A program made the translations under genes and the position numbers. From contig JBQTIB010000025.1 in assembly GCA_052389435.1 (NCBI GenBank), positions 1 through 62,310 on the forward strand: DNA of 62,310 nt, written 5' to 3'. This document shows positions 7,429-16,136 of this stretch, piece by piece. The notes below the pieces were generated by a model. It worked only from the letters and a program-made list of their open reading frames with translations. It made no database searches and had not been told where the DNA came from. Origin of the DNA: JBQTKD01 sp052389435. Its GTDB lineage: Bacteria > Actinomycetota > Actinomycetes > Sporichthyales > Sporichthyaceae. Numbering within the stretch: the stretch's first letter is position 1; every line of letters starts with the position of its first letter.

Positions 7429-9338
7429 CGACCTTCGCACCGCACGACAGCGATCTGCGGACCACCGTCGCGATCCCGCCGCCGGTCGCAGCGCTCCCGC
7501 CGGTGACGGCGCGCAAGCTCGGCACCGTGCTGATCGGGTACGCCGTGCTGTGGCTGGCCGGGGCGCTGCCGTCGGTCTTCGACGCGGGCCGCGGCCTGAC
7601 GGCCGCCGGCCTGGGCCTGACGCTGCCCGGCGGGGGATTCCTCTACGGCGGCCACGAGGTGCTGTTCGGCATCTCGCTGGTGCTGCTCTTCCTCGGCGTC
7701 TTCCTGTGGTGGGCGCTCGGCATCGTGCTCGCGCCGGCGATCGCGTGGATCGGCACGGCCGCGTGGGCCGGCGCCGTCGCCGACACCGAGAGGAGCGGCG
7801 CGCAGACCTTCGCGCTGCTCGCCCTGCCCGTCCTGATCGTGTTCTTCACCCTCCTGCACCTGCTGCGGCACCGGGCGCAGGCCCGGACCGGTGTTTCGCT
7901 CAACGCCGAACTGGCGCGGGTCCCGTTCCTGGTCACCGGCCCGCCGGCGCTCGGCACGCGCCTGCCCGTCGCCGAGAGCAGCGCCGAGGACCTCGCGCAC
8001 CTGCGCACCAACCTCGACCTCGCGCTGCAGCCGATCGAGAAGTTCGCCGGCTTCGACCGGCTCGACGAGTTCCGCGAGGGCGCCACCCGCTACCAGCTCA
8101 ACTCGATCGGGTACGGGCTGTCGATGGCGCAGTACACCCGCACCCCGGCCTTTACCGGCTACCTCGGCGAAGCCCAGCGCAACCTCATCGAGAAAATGCT
8201 CCAGCCCGAGGTCTGGAACTACTGGGCGCTGGAGAACGCGTGGGGGAACCTGCGCCTGAACCGCGACCCGATCGACACTCCGGACAACATCATGATCACC
8301 GGGTACTGGGGCACCCAGATCGCGATGTACGAGTGGCTGAACGACGACCGGTACTCGGCTCCCGGTTCGCTGACGTTCCGTCACAAGGGCGGCGCGTCCT
8401 ACGAGTACGACTTCGGGGCGCTGGCTCGGATCACCGACCGCAACTTCGGGCAGTGCGCGTTCACGATGTTCCCGTGCGAGCCGAACTGGATCTACAGCGT
8501 CTGCAACATGTTCGGGATCAACACCCTGCTCGGGCACGACACGCTGCACGGCACGACGCACCTGGCCGACCGGCGCGGGCTGCTGCGTCAGGCGTTCGAG
8601 CAGGAGTTCACCCGCCCCGACGGCAAGGTCATCGGCGTTCGCAGCAAGCTGCTCGGACTGTCGTGGAACATGTGGGCCGGGCCGATGGTCCAGGTCAACA
8701 GCGTCTACTGGCTGCACGCCGCCTACCCCGACCTCGCGCACCGCACCTGGTGGCTGCTGCGCCGCAAGGACCTGCGGATCGAGGGCGGCAAGGCGGTCCT
8801 GCCCACGCAGCTCTCCGCGCGGCTGGACCCGGGCAACTACAAGCTCGGCAACGACACCTTCGCCCAGGTCGCCTGCGTGATGGCCGCCCGCGAACTCGGC
8901 GACGTCGAGTTCGCCGACGCCGCGCAGCGCGCGCTGGACGCCAAGCCCACGATCGACGCCGACGGCGCCCGCCGCTACAAGGGCGCTTCGGTGTGGACCA
9001 ACTCCTACGCCACCCTCGGCCGGTTCGGGCGGCACAGCGGCCTGCGCGACCTGCTCGCGTTCGGGGTGCCGGGGGAGTGGCGCTCCGGTCCGGTGCTCGC
9101 CGAAGCCGGGTACCCGGACGTGCTGGTCGCCAAGGCAGTCACCGACGGCCGCGCCCTGGACCTGGTGCTGCGGCCCGGCAACGGCCCGGTCCGCACCAGG
9201 CTGGCCGTGGAGCGGCTCGTGCCCTACCGGACCTACACGGTCGTCGGCGCGCTCACCTCGACGGTGAACGCCGACGCCGTCGGCCGCGCCGAGTTCGAGG
9301 TCGACCTCGGCGACCGGCTCGAGGTTCGCGTCTACTGA
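7425..9338 (+). CDS. Membrane-anchored linalool dehydratase/isomerase-like enzyme
   Basis: 637 aa. The first ~150 residues hold about four membrane helices (TVLIGYAVLWLAGALPSVF; HEVLFGISLVLLFLGVFLWWALGIVLAPAIAWI; FALLALPVLIVFFTLLHLL). The remainder resembles the linalool dehydratase/isomerase (LDI) domain, an alpha/alpha toroid. Key landmarks are RYQLNSIGYGLSM, NIMITGYWG, ERxY-like DDRYSAPGSLTF, and the Cys-rich signature GQCAFTMFPCEPN plus VCNMFG. LDI hydrates or isomerises terpene alcohols; family-level similarity does not prove that substrate. It overlaps the preceding membrane gene and may share a transcript with the SRPBCC gene behind it. Confidence 0.7.
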   Translation: MTTFAPHDSDLRTTVAIPPPVAALPPVTARKLGTVLIGYAVLWLAGALPSVFDAGRGLTAAGLGLTLPGGGFLYGGHEVLFGISLVLLFLGVFLWWALGIVLAPAIAWIGTAAWAGAVADTERSGAQTFALLALPVLIVFFTLLHLLRHRAQARTGVSLNAELARVPFLVTGPPALGTRLPVAESSAEDLAHLRTNLDLALQPIEKFAGFDRLDEFREGATRYQLNSIGYGLSMAQYTRTPAFTGYLGEAQRNLIEKMLQPEVWNYWALENAWGNLRLNRDPIDTPDNIMITGYWGTQIAMYEWLNDDRYSAPGSLTFRHKGGASYEYDFGALARITDRNFGQCAFTMFPCEPNWIYSVCNMFGINTLLGHDTLHGTTHLADRRGLLRQAFEQEFTRPDGKVIGVRSKLLGLSWNMWAGPMVQVNSVYWLHAAYPDLAHRTWWLLRRKDLRIEGGKAVLPTQLSARLDPGNYKLGNDTFAQVACVMAARELGDVEFADAAQRALDAKPTIDADGARRYKGASVWTNSYATLGRFGRHSGLRDLLAFGVPGEWRSGPVLAEAGYPDVLVAKAVTDGRALDLVLRPGNGPVRTRLAVERLVPYRTYTVVGALTSTVNADAVGRAEFEVDLGDRLEVRVY

Positions 9339-9433
9339 TGCACGTTCGTCGCGTCGCGAGGTCGTAGATTGCCGGGTGGGGTGCACGCTGCCCCGCCCGG
9401 CATTCGCGTTTGGCAGAACCGGAGGACCACGCG

Positions 9434-9874
9434 TTGGACGTCAGCGTCGAGATCACGATCGACAAGCCCCTGTCGACGGTCGCGGCCTACGCCGCCGACC
9501 CGATGAACGCCCGGCACTGGGTGTCCGCGGTCAGCGGGGCCCGGTGGGAGGGAGCCGCGGAGATCGCCAAGGGCTCGAAGGTGATCTTCGATTCGACGGT
9601 CGCCGGGCAGGGCGCCGAGTACGTGTGGGAGATCGCGGAGTACGAACCGGAGCAGCGGATGGTGCTGCGCACCTCCTCCGGGCCGTTCCCGATCGAACGG
9701 ACCTACACCTGGGCGGCCAAGGGCGGCAAGACCGCGATGACCGTCCAGACGACCGGATCGCCGTCGCTGAAGCAGCGCACCAAGGACCCGCTGATGACGC
9801 GCACGCTGCGCCAGACCACCACCGAGGACCTCGGGGCGCTCAAGGGCATGCTCGAGGGACATCCCGTCGGCTGA
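9434..9874 (+). CDS. SRPBCC-family protein
   Basis: 146 aa. START/Bet v1-like fold: DVSVEITIDKPLSTVAAYAADPMNARHW at the front, a central beta region (VIFDSTVAGQGAEYVWEIAEYEPEQRMVLRT) and a C-terminal helix (TLRQTTTEDLGALKGMLEG). Such proteins bind hydrophobic ligands or act as cyclases. The TTG at 9434 is chosen because GGAGGA lies ~9 nt upstream; an earlier TTG at 9410 would place that site inside the coding region. It follows the LDI-like gene by 95 bp, so it could handle the same lipophilic substrate (inference). Confidence 0.75.
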   Translation: MDVSVEITIDKPLSTVAAYAADPMNARHWVSAVSGARWEGAAEIAKGSKVIFDSTVAGQGAEYVWEIAEYEPEQRMVLRTSSGPFPIERTYTWAAKGGKTAMTVQTTGSPSLKQRTKDPLMTRTLRQTTTEDLGALKGMLEGHPVG

Positions 9875-9903
9875 GTCGGTCCGTCGACGAAGAGGCCCGA
9901 TCC

Positions 9904-10707
9904 GTGCGAGTGCAGTCCCTGGGCTACCGAACCGACCTGGGCCTGCTCGGCCTCGGCGGCACGCAGATCTCCGCGCACGCCGACCACCTCGTCGTGCGCA
10001 GTCCGCACAATCCATCCTTCTGGTGGGGAAACTTTCTGCTGCTCGACGGAGTGCCGGCTCCGGGTGAGGGCCGGCGGTGGCTCGACCGCTTCGCGGCCGA
10101 GTTTCCCGGGGCCGCGCACGTGGCGCTCGGCTTCGACGGCGTCGCGGATCGAGCGAGCGACCTCCAGGAGTTCGCCGCGGCCGGGTTCGAGGTCGTGGAG
10201 GACACCGTGATGACGGCCACCGCGACGACCCTGCGGCAGCGGCCTGGCGCCGACGTCCGCTGCCGCAGGTTCGTCACCGACCGGGACTGGTCGGACAGTG
10301 TCGAACTGCGGATGCGCTGCCACGACGGGCGGGAGCCGGCGGCCTCCTATCGGGCGTTCGTCCTCGCGCAGGCGCGGACCAACCGCGCCTTGGCCGAGGC
10401 CGGGCACGGCGCGTGGTTCGGTGCCTTCCTCGACGGCAGGCCGGTTGCGCAGATGGGCTTGGTGCTCGCCGAGCGCGGGCTGGCACGGTTCCAGTCCGTG
10501 GAAACCGACCCGCTCCACCGGCGCAGGGGCCTGGCCCGGGCGCTTCTGCACCACGTGTGCGACTACGGCTTCGCGGTCCTGCGGGCCGAGACGCTGGTGA
10601 TGGTCGCCGACCCCGGCTACGTCGCGATCGACCTGTATCGCGACGTCGGCTTCGTGCCCGCCGAGACCCAACTGCGCATCGAGCGAGCCCCGAGTCCAGA
10701 GAGCTGA
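9904..10707 (+). CDS. GNAT-family N-acetyltransferase
   Basis: 267 aa from GTG. The catalytic GNAT fold is in the second half: HGAWFGAFLDGRPVAQMGLVL (beta 2-3), LARFQSVETDPLHRRRGLARALLHHV (acetyl-CoA pyrophosphate loop R-R-x-G-L/A) and YVAIDLYRDVGFVPAETQLRIER at the end. The N-terminal half (HNPSFWWGNFLLLDGVP) is a degenerate GNAT repeat seen in many actinobacterial family members. The acceptor is unknown. It lies 29 bp after the SRPBCC gene and is convergent with the Eis-like gene. Confidence 0.8.
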   Translation: MRVQSLGYRTDLGLLGLGGTQISAHADHLVVRSPHNPSFWWGNFLLLDGVPAPGEGRRWLDRFAAEFPGAAHVALGFDGVADRASDLQEFAAAGFEVVEDTVMTATATTLRQRPGADVRCRRFVTDRDWSDSVELRMRCHDGREPAASYRAFVLAQARTNRALAEAGHGAWFGAFLDGRPVAQMGLVLAERGLARFQSVETDPLHRRRGLARALLHHVCDYGFAVLRAETLVMVADPGYVAIDLYRDVGFVPAETQLRIERAPSPES

Positions 10708-10714
10708 CGCACAC

Positions 10715-11887
10715 TCAGAAGTAGTCGAGCAACGCCGGCACCGGCCCGGCGCCGGCCGCGGCGAGGAACGCGTCCGCGGCGGCGTCTCCGCCGGACAGCC
10801 GGCCCAGGCTGCGCAGGGTCGCGGGGCTCGCGGCTCCGGCGTAGAGCAGGGCCAGGGCCCCGGGATCCACCCGGACCGCGCCGGTGCCGCCCGGTTCGAG
10901 GCGGCCGTCGCCGCCGTCGAGGACCAGGCGGTGCGGGCCGGCGTTCCAGGGGCACAGGTCGTCGTCGAGGCGCAGGTCGACGGCGCCGCTCAGCGGCGAG
11001 GGCCATCCGCGGGCCGCGACGGCGGCGGGTGCGTCGACGAGCCGGAGCATCCAGGGCTGGGTGGCGTGCGGGCGGGCGCCGGCCATGGGGCAGGCCAGCC
11101 ACATCGGGTCGTCCGGGCGCAGCCGAAGGTGCAGGGTCGGGGCGACGCTGTGCCAGCTGCCGAGGACCGCGAGCAGGGCCGCGAGCGCCTCCGGGGTTCC
11201 GGCGAAGAGGTCGGGGACGGTCAGGACCGCGTTCGCGTCGTAGCCCTGTCCGCGGTCCCAGCTCGCATACCCGGTCACGGCGCCGTCCTGCTCGGCCACG
11301 GTGCACCCGTCGTGGGCGGCGAGCAGCGCAGGCGGATCGAGCGCGAACAGCGGACCGGTGCGGGCGAGCAGGCCGTTGCCCGCCGCGGCGGCGGCCGCGT
11401 AGAGGCCCAGGATCGCCGGGACGTCGGCCTCCGTCGCCGCGCGCGTCTCCACGCCGGGCGGGACCGTGCCGGCCGAGGACGCCGTCGGCAACGCGGTCCA
11501 CTCGAGGCGTCCGGCGATCTCCCAACCGGCCCGGCGGTAGGGGCGGACCGTCGTTGGAAACAGCGCGGAGACCGCGGCGCCGTGCGCGCGGGCATCTGCG
11601 AGCACGGCCGCGAGCAGTCCGTGGACGAGGCCTCGGCCGCGGCGTTCGGGCGCGATCGCGACGCTCGCAATGCCGACTCCGGGTACTGAACGGCCGCCCC
11701 ACCAGTACTCGTGCGCCAGCCCGACGGCCTTGCCGACGAGCCGGCCGTCCTCGAGGACGCCGAAGGGCCGCATGCCGGGGACGGGATAGACCCGGTCCGG
11801 CGGCGGCTGCCCCGGCCCACCGAAGGCGAGACGGCCGAGCTGCCAGGAGGCGTCGGCGTCGGGCGGGCCGAGTGCGCGGATGGTCAC
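10715..11887 (-). CDS. Eis-like GNAT acetyltransferase with SCP2 tail
   Basis: 390 aa from GTG 11887. The N-terminal GNAT domain has VGIASVAIAPERRGRGLVHGLLAAVLADARAHG (acetyl-CoA loop RRGRGL) and ALFPTTVRPYRRAGWEIAG. A second GNAT-like domain follows, then a sterol-carrier-like C-terminal domain ending with an aromatic residue (LLDYF). This is the three-domain layout of mycobacterial Eis (enhanced intracellular survival), which acetylates amines and aminoglycosides; the substrate here is unknown. It is convergent with the GNAT gene, ending 7 bp away. Confidence 0.85.
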   Translation of the reverse strand: MTIRALGPPDADASWQLGRLAFGGPGQPPPDRVYPVPGMRPFGVLEDGRLVGKAVGLAHEYWWGGRSVPGVGIASVAIAPERRGRGLVHGLLAAVLADARAHGAAVSALFPTTVRPYRRAGWEIAGRLEWTALPTASSAGTVPPGVETRAATEADVPAILGLYAAAAAAGNGLLARTGPLFALDPPALLAAHDGCTVAEQDGAVTGYASWDRGQGYDANAVLTVPDLFAGTPEALAALLAVLGSWHSVAPTLHLRLRPDDPMWLACPMAGARPHATQPWMLRLVDAPAAVAARGWPSPLSGAVDLRLDDDLCPWNAGPHRLVLDGGDGRLEPGGTGAVRVDPGALALLYAGAASPATLRSLGRLSGGDAAADAFLAAAGAGPVPALLDYF

Positions 11888-11906
11888 CCGCCCATCCTGC
11901 CCGGGC

Positions 11907-12350
11907 TCAGGTGAGCTGCAGTGCGCGCAGCTCGGACAGGGTCCGCTGGGTGGCGACCTGGCGCCAGGCCGACCAGGCGTCGGCCTCGTGCCGGCCGAGC
12001 ACGGCCTGCAGCGCCGCGGCGGGCGAGGCGTAGGCCGTCTCGTCGTTGGCCAGGCGCAGGCTGCCGTCCTCCAGCACCACCGCGCGCAGCTTGCGGCCGC
12101 TGCGGTCGTAGACGAGGAAGTCGCCGGCCTGTACGGTCCCGGCCTCGAGCAGCGGGGTGATCGTGTCCTCGCAACGTTCGTCCACGTACCGGCGCTGCCG
12201 CGGCAGGCGATCGTCGGCGACCGGTGTGGAGTCCGCCGCCGGAAGGAGCAGCCGGCGCAGCACGTCGTTCTCGGTCTCGCCGAAGGTGGAGATGTTGGCG
12301 AGCAGCACTGCGACGACGTCCTCGTCGATTTCGATCGTGCGCCGCGCCAT
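11907..12350 (-). CDS. RHH (SeqA-N-like) + RAMA-like domain protein
   Basis: 147 aa. Residues 1-35 (RRTIEIDEDVVAVLLANISTFGETENDVLRRLL) look like the ribbon-helix-helix dimerisation motif at the N-terminus of SeqA. The C-terminal half, with GDFLVYDRSGRKLRAVVLEDGSLRLANDETAYASPAAALQAVLG and a W-x-x-W pattern (DAWSAW), resembles RAMA/DUF4357-type modules linked to restriction-modification and modified-DNA recognition. The combination suggests a DNA-binding protein sensitive to DNA modification; this is inference from fold resemblance. It lies 19 bp behind the Eis-like gene start, on the same strand. Confidence 0.55.
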   Translation of the reverse strand: MARRTIEIDEDVVAVLLANISTFGETENDVLRRLLLPAADSTPVADDRLPRQRRYVDERCEDTITPLLEAGTVQAGDFLVYDRSGRKLRAVVLEDGSLRLANDETAYASPAAALQAVLGRHEADAWSAWRQVATQRTLSELRALQLT

Positions 12351-12556
12351 GCCCGCCCCTCCGTCCGTGCCGCCCGATCTGGGCCGATGCTTCGATCCTG
12401 TCCGCATCGTGGGGTTCTGCTAATGGGCCACTCGGCCGGCGTGGGGTCCTCCGTTCGGCCCATGCGAACTCGTGGGCTCCGACGGTGCGGAGCCTGCGGG
12501 ACCTCGGAGATCGGACGTCGTGGGCTTGTGGGGGTGGAGCGGGGTAGGACCGCGGA

Positions 12557-13072
12557 ATGGAACAGTCGGTGCGGGCGATCGTGGTGGCCGGGGTCGGCGG
12601 AGCGGGGAAGTCGACGGTCGGCCGCGCGCTCGCGGCCCGGCTCGCGTGGGCGTTCTGCGACGCCGACGACCTGCACTCCCCGGAGGCCGTCGAGAAGATG
12701 CGCGCCGGTTCGCCGCTGACGGACGCCGAGCGGGAGCCGTGGCTGGATCGGGTGGCGGCGGAGATCGCGGCGCGTTCGCCGATGGTCCTCGCGTGTTCGG
12801 CGCTGCGGCGCTCCCACCGCGGCCGGTTGCGCTCCGGTGGGCTGGAGCTCTGGTTCGTCCTACTGGACCCGCCCGTCGAGGTGCTGCGCGAACGGCTGGC
12901 GGCGCGGGTCGGGCACTTCATGCCCGCGACGCTCCTGGACAGTCAACTCGCCACCCTCGAGCCGCTGGGCGCGGGGGAGCGGGGGATCGTGGTGAAGCGA
13001 ACGGACGACGTCGAGTTCGTCGTCGGGGAGATCGTGGAGGCGGCCAGGCGCGCCCGCCGCGAACGAGTCTGA
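12557..13072 (+). CDS. gntK: Gluconokinase
   Basis: 171 aa, the usual length. Walker A is GVGGAGKS (residues 12-19). Further family signatures are DADDLHSPEAVEKMRAGSPLTDAEREPWL, CSALRRSHRGRLR and HFMPATLLDSQLATLEPL. The enzyme phosphorylates D-gluconate to 6-phosphogluconate with ATP in the cytoplasm, feeding the pentose phosphate pathway. No gluconate permease or GntR regulator is adjacent, so it appears as an isolated gene. It is convergent with the microprotein gene at 13080. Confidence 0.92.
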   Translation: MEQSVRAIVVAGVGGAGKSTVGRALAARLAWAFCDADDLHSPEAVEKMRAGSPLTDAEREPWLDRVAAEIAARSPMVLACSALRRSHRGRLRSGGLELWFVLLDPPVEVLRERLAARVGHFMPATLLDSQLATLEPLGAGERGIVVKRTDDVEFVVGEIVEAARRARRERV

Positions 13073-13079
13073 CGTAGGG

Positions 13080-13223
13080 TCAGTTGACGGGCCGGGGCCG
13101 ATCGTCGGGTCGCGGGATCCGCGGATCGCCGACGGTGGCCGCGAGGCCGCTCTCCTGACGCGCGGCGACGGCGACGAGCAGACCGCCGGTGACGAGCATG
13201 GCCAAAACCAAGAGCAACTGCAT
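13080..13223 (-). CDS. Membrane microprotein A (47 aa)
   Basis: Starts at ATG 13223 with GGGGGA just upstream. One hydrophobic helix (MQLLLVLAMLVTGGLLVAVAA) is followed by a short tail, RQESGLAATVGDPRIPRPDD. The same pattern (VAVRQEERLVAAVGDPRTPRPD) occurs in the microprotein at 23509-23655, so this is a small paralogous family and not a chance frame. Function unknown. The helix-then-basic-tail topology suggests an inner-membrane peptide with a cytoplasmic or outside tail. Confidence 0.65.
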   Translation of the reverse strand: MQLLLVLAMLVTGGLLVAVAARQESGLAATVGDPRIPRPDDRPRPVN

Positions 13224-13361
13224 GAGATCCCCCGAGGTGAAGTCGTCGTGGGGAAGGACGCGGCCGCAGGGCAGAACGTTCACCGCGCGCGTGGGGGTCC
13301 TGCGCGCTCCGTTCGGGCGGAGGGCAGACTCCTCTCGTTGCATCCACGTCGAGGAGGCCGT

Positions 13362-14558
13362 GTGACGGACGAGCTGCAGGTGGGCATCGGCGATGCCCTC
13401 GCCACCGACTACTTCTTCATCCGAGACCAGCTGACCGACGTCCAACTCGACCACCTGGTCCGGGCGCGGAAGTTCGTCGACGGGGACCTGCTTCCGGTCA
13501 TCAACGACTACTGGGACCGGGCCGAGTTCCCGTTCGAACTGCTGCCGAAGCTCGGTGCGGCGGGGCTGATCGGCGACGGACTCTCCGGCTACGGCATCCC
13601 GGCGATGGACCCGCTCTCCGCAGGCCTGGTCACGATGGAGCTCTCCCGTGGCGACGGGTCGATCGGCACGTTCGTCGGCGTGCAGGCCGGGCTGGCGATG
13701 CGGTCGATCTGGGACTGCGGCTCGGAGGAGCAGAAGGAACGCTGGCTGCCCGGGATGGCTCGCGCGGAGAAGATCGGCGCGTTCGCGCTCACCGAGCCCG
13801 ACCACGGCTCGGACTCGGTGTCGCTGGAGACCGCGGCCCGCCGCGACGGCGAGCACTGGGTGCTCAACGGCGCGAAGAAGTGGATCGGCAACGGGTCCAT
13901 CGCCGACGTCGTCGTGGTGTGGGCGCGGGACGTCGCCGACGGGAGGGTGAAGGGCTTCCTCGTCGAGAAGGGCGCCGCCGGGTACGAGGCGAAGGTCATC
14001 GAACGCAAGGCCTCGCTGCGCGCGGTGTGGCAGGCCGAGATCGAGCTGACCGACGTCCGGGTGCCCGAGGCCAACCGGCTTCCCGGGGCCGAGTCGTTCA
14101 AGGACACCGCGCGGGTGCTGGCCGCGACCCGTTCCTCGTGCGCGTGGATGGCGCTTGGGCACGCGGTCGCCGGCTACGAGGCGGCGTTGATCTACACCCA
14201 ACGGCGCATGCAGTTCGGCAAGCCGTTGGCGAGCTTTCAGATCGTGCAGCAGCGCCTGGTGCACATGCTCGCCGACGTCACCGCCATGCAGCTCTACTGC
14301 CTGCAGATCGCTCGGCTCGCCGAGACGGGCAAGCTCACCGACACCCTGGCCGGCCTGGCCAAGCTGCACAACACGGCCAAGGCCCGCACGGTGCTCGCCG
14401 AGGCGCGCGATCTGCTCGGCGGCAACGGCATCCTGCTGGACTTCCACGTGATGCGGCACATGGCCGACATCGAGTCCGTGCACACCTTCGAGGGCACCGA
14501 GACGATTCAGACCCTCATCGTCGGTCGCGACATCACGGGGATCGGGGCGTTCACGTAG
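13362..14558 (+). CDS. Acyl-CoA dehydrogenase (glutaryl-CoA dehydrogenase-like)
   Basis: 398 aa from GTG 13362 with GAGGAGG directly upstream. Family landmarks: GAFALTEPDHGSDSVSLETAARRDGEHWVLNGAKKWIGNG (FAD/substrate region), MQFGKPLASFQIVQQRLVHML, ARDLLGGNGILLDFHVMRHMADIESVHTFEGTETIQTLIVGRDITGIGAF. The catalytic Glu sits in FEGTETI, as in glutaryl-CoA dehydrogenases, and the C-terminal 'GRDITG..AF' matches that subgroup. It oxidises an acyl-CoA with FAD and passes electrons to ETF. The exact substrate is not provable from sequence. The gene stands alone and ends at a hairpin. Confidence 0.85.
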   Translation: MTDELQVGIGDALATDYFFIRDQLTDVQLDHLVRARKFVDGDLLPVINDYWDRAEFPFELLPKLGAAGLIGDGLSGYGIPAMDPLSAGLVTMELSRGDGSIGTFVGVQAGLAMRSIWDCGSEEQKERWLPGMARAEKIGAFALTEPDHGSDSVSLETAARRDGEHWVLNGAKKWIGNGSIADVVVVWARDVADGRVKGFLVEKGAAGYEAKVIERKASLRAVWQAEIELTDVRVPEANRLPGAESFKDTARVLAATRSSCAWMALGHAVAGYEAALIYTQRRMQFGKPLASFQIVQQRLVHMLADVTAMQLYCLQIARLAETGKLTDTLAGLAKLHNTAKARTVLAEARDLLGGNGILLDFHVMRHMADIESVHTFEGTETIQTLIVGRDITGIGAFT

Positions 14559-14576
14559 GCCGACCGTCGACGGACA

Positions 14577-14640
14577 GGTAGAGAAGAGAAAGCTGAGGCG
14601 ATCCTGGGTCCGAGATCGCCTCATCCGTTACCTCTCTACC
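14577..14640. terminator. Two-tier hairpin after acyl-CoA dehydrogenase
   Basis: The inner 10-bp perfect stem (TGAGGCGATC with GATCGCCTCA, 14594-14623) is nested within an outer 8-bp stem (GGTAGAGA with TCTCTACC, 14577-14584 and 14633-14640). There is no T-tract. It is probably a terminator, and the sequence is symmetric enough to act both ways. Confidence 0.6.
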
Positions 14641-14711
14641 GAATCGTCGACAGCGCCCCGAACTGTCGGTGGCCGCCGGCAGCCTGTCGCCGCAACGGGA
14701 GAGGAGCGACA

Positions 14712-15302
14712 ATGGCGGGCATGGCTGAACCGGCAGTGGAGACTGCGTTCGTCGCCCAACACGGTCGTCCCTTCACGGTGGACGACCTGGAGACGATGCC
14801 CGATGACGGCCGGCGGTACGAGCTCATCGATGGGATGCTGCTGGTGGCCCCGGCACCGGGGTGGGCGCATCAGGAGATGTCCGCGGCGGTCTACCGCCAG
14901 TTGTTCGCGATCCGCCCGCCGGACCTGCGCGTGCTGATCGCGCCGTTCGCGGTGCGGGCGAGTTCCGACAGCGAGGTCCAGCCGGACGTGCTGGTCACGC
15001 GCTACGCCGACCTCACCGCCAAGAACCTTCCAGTGGCTCCGCTGCTCGCGGTCGAGACTCTGTCGCGGAGTACACGGCTGTACGACCGCAACCTGAAGCA
15101 GGCGTACTACGCGCGGATCGGCGTGCGGTCGTACTGGGTGTTGGACCCCACCGAGCCGGGCTCGATCGCCGCGTACACGCTCGTCGGAGACCGGTACCGC
15201 GAGGTCGGCTCGGCCGCCGGCGACGAGGAGTTGGCGCTCACCGAGCCGTTCCCGGTGACGGTAGTCCCGGCGCGCCTGCTCGACGAGTTGCGCCCGCAGT
15301 AG
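14712..15302 (+). CDS. Uma2-family endonuclease-like protein
   Basis: 196 aa from ATG 14712 with GAGGAG 5 nt upstream. Uma2/DUF820 restriction-endonuclease-like fold: FTVDDLETMPDDGRRYELIDGMLLVAPAPGWAHQEMS, then EVQPDVLVTRYAD (PD motif), LLAVETLSRSTRLYDRNLKQAYYARIGVRSYWVLDP. These proteins are abundant in actinobacteria and cyanobacteria; no biochemical role is established. The putative PD-(D/E)xK residues (PD in QPDV, E in VET, K in LKQ) are present. Confidence 0.85.
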   Translation: MAGMAEPAVETAFVAQHGRPFTVDDLETMPDDGRRYELIDGMLLVAPAPGWAHQEMSAAVYRQLFAIRPPDLRVLIAPFAVRASSDSEVQPDVLVTRYADLTAKNLPVAPLLAVETLSRSTRLYDRNLKQAYYARIGVRSYWVLDPTEPGSIAAYTLVGDRYREVGSAAGDEELALTEPFPVTVVPARLLDELRPQ

Positions 15303-15361
15303 GCGAATTGTCGGAGGGCCCGTCTAGCGTCCGCGACATCGGATCGACACGGGGAGATGTC

Positions 15362-16126
15362 GTGGAGGACAAGCTCGAACGGATTCGCAAGATCCTGGCG
15401 AAGGCCGAGCACCCGAGTTGCCCGCCGCACGAGGCGGAGGCGCTCAACGAGAAGGCCGCGTTCCTCATCGCGAAGTACGGCGTGGACATGGCGCTGCTCG
15501 CCGAGGCGATGCCGGAGTCCAGTCGGGTGGTGGGGGACCGGGTGATCCCGATCCACCCGCCGTACGCGCGGGACAAGTGCAACCTGCTGGCCACGGTGGC
15601 GATCGCGTTGCGCTGCCGGTGCGTGCAGAAGCGGCAGCCCGCGCTCGAGGGCGGCACCGAGTGGAGCCTGCACCTGTTCGGCCACGCGGCCGACCTCGAC
15701 CGGGCCGAACTGCTCTACACCTCGCTGCTCGTGCAGGCGGCGGCCGGGATCGCCCGGGAGGCGGCGGCTGCGCCGTGGGGCGAGGACCTGCGGGCCTTTC
15801 GGCGGTCCTGGCTCGCCGGGTTCGCCGCCGCCGTCGGCCGGCGGCTGCGCGAGGCCGAGGACCGCGCCGAAGCCGAGGCGGCGCAGTCGGCCCCGGCGTG
15901 CTCGGACGGGAACGGACGGTCCGGGGCCTCGGTCGCGCTGGTGCTGGCCGATCGCACCGCGGAGGTGGAAGAGGCGCTGCGCGAGCGGTACCCGGGGCTG
16001 GCTGCGGGCCGGCCGCGGCACCTGAGCGGCAGCGGCTTTCGCCGAGGCGCGGCCTCGGGCGCGCAGGCCAACCTCGGGTTGCGCGCCGACCTGCGCGGTG
16101 CGGGCCGCCGCCAACTCGGCGCCTAG
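15362..16126 (+). CDS. DUF2786 protein
   Basis: 254 aa from GTG 15362 with GGGGAG 5 nt upstream. The N-terminal DUF2786 signature is clear: DKLERIRKILAKAEHPSCPPHEAEALNEKAAFLIAKYGVDMALL. It is followed by a region with RDKCNLLATVAIALRC and HLFGHAADLDRAELLYTSLLVQAAAGIAREA, then an Ala/Arg-rich helical tail ending GLRADLRGAGRRQLGA, as in typical actinobacterial members. Function unknown; some family members occur in phage or mobile settings, but nothing mobile is visible here. Confidence 0.8.
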   Translation: MEDKLERIRKILAKAEHPSCPPHEAEALNEKAAFLIAKYGVDMALLAEAMPESSRVVGDRVIPIHPPYARDKCNLLATVAIALRCRCVQKRQPALEGGTEWSLHLFGHAADLDRAELLYTSLLVQAAAGIAREAAAAPWGEDLRAFRRSWLAGFAAAVGRRLREAEDRAEAEAAQSAPACSDGNGRSGASVALVLADRTAEVEEALRERYPGLAAGRPRHLSGSGFRRGAASGAQANLGLRADLRGAGRRQLGA

Positions 16127-16136
16127 CGGCGAGGGC

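Noticed and set aside
14712..16126. Uma2 and DUF2786 genes as a defence island
   Set aside because: Both families are common as single genes in actinobacteria; no restriction, toxin or phage genes adjoin them.
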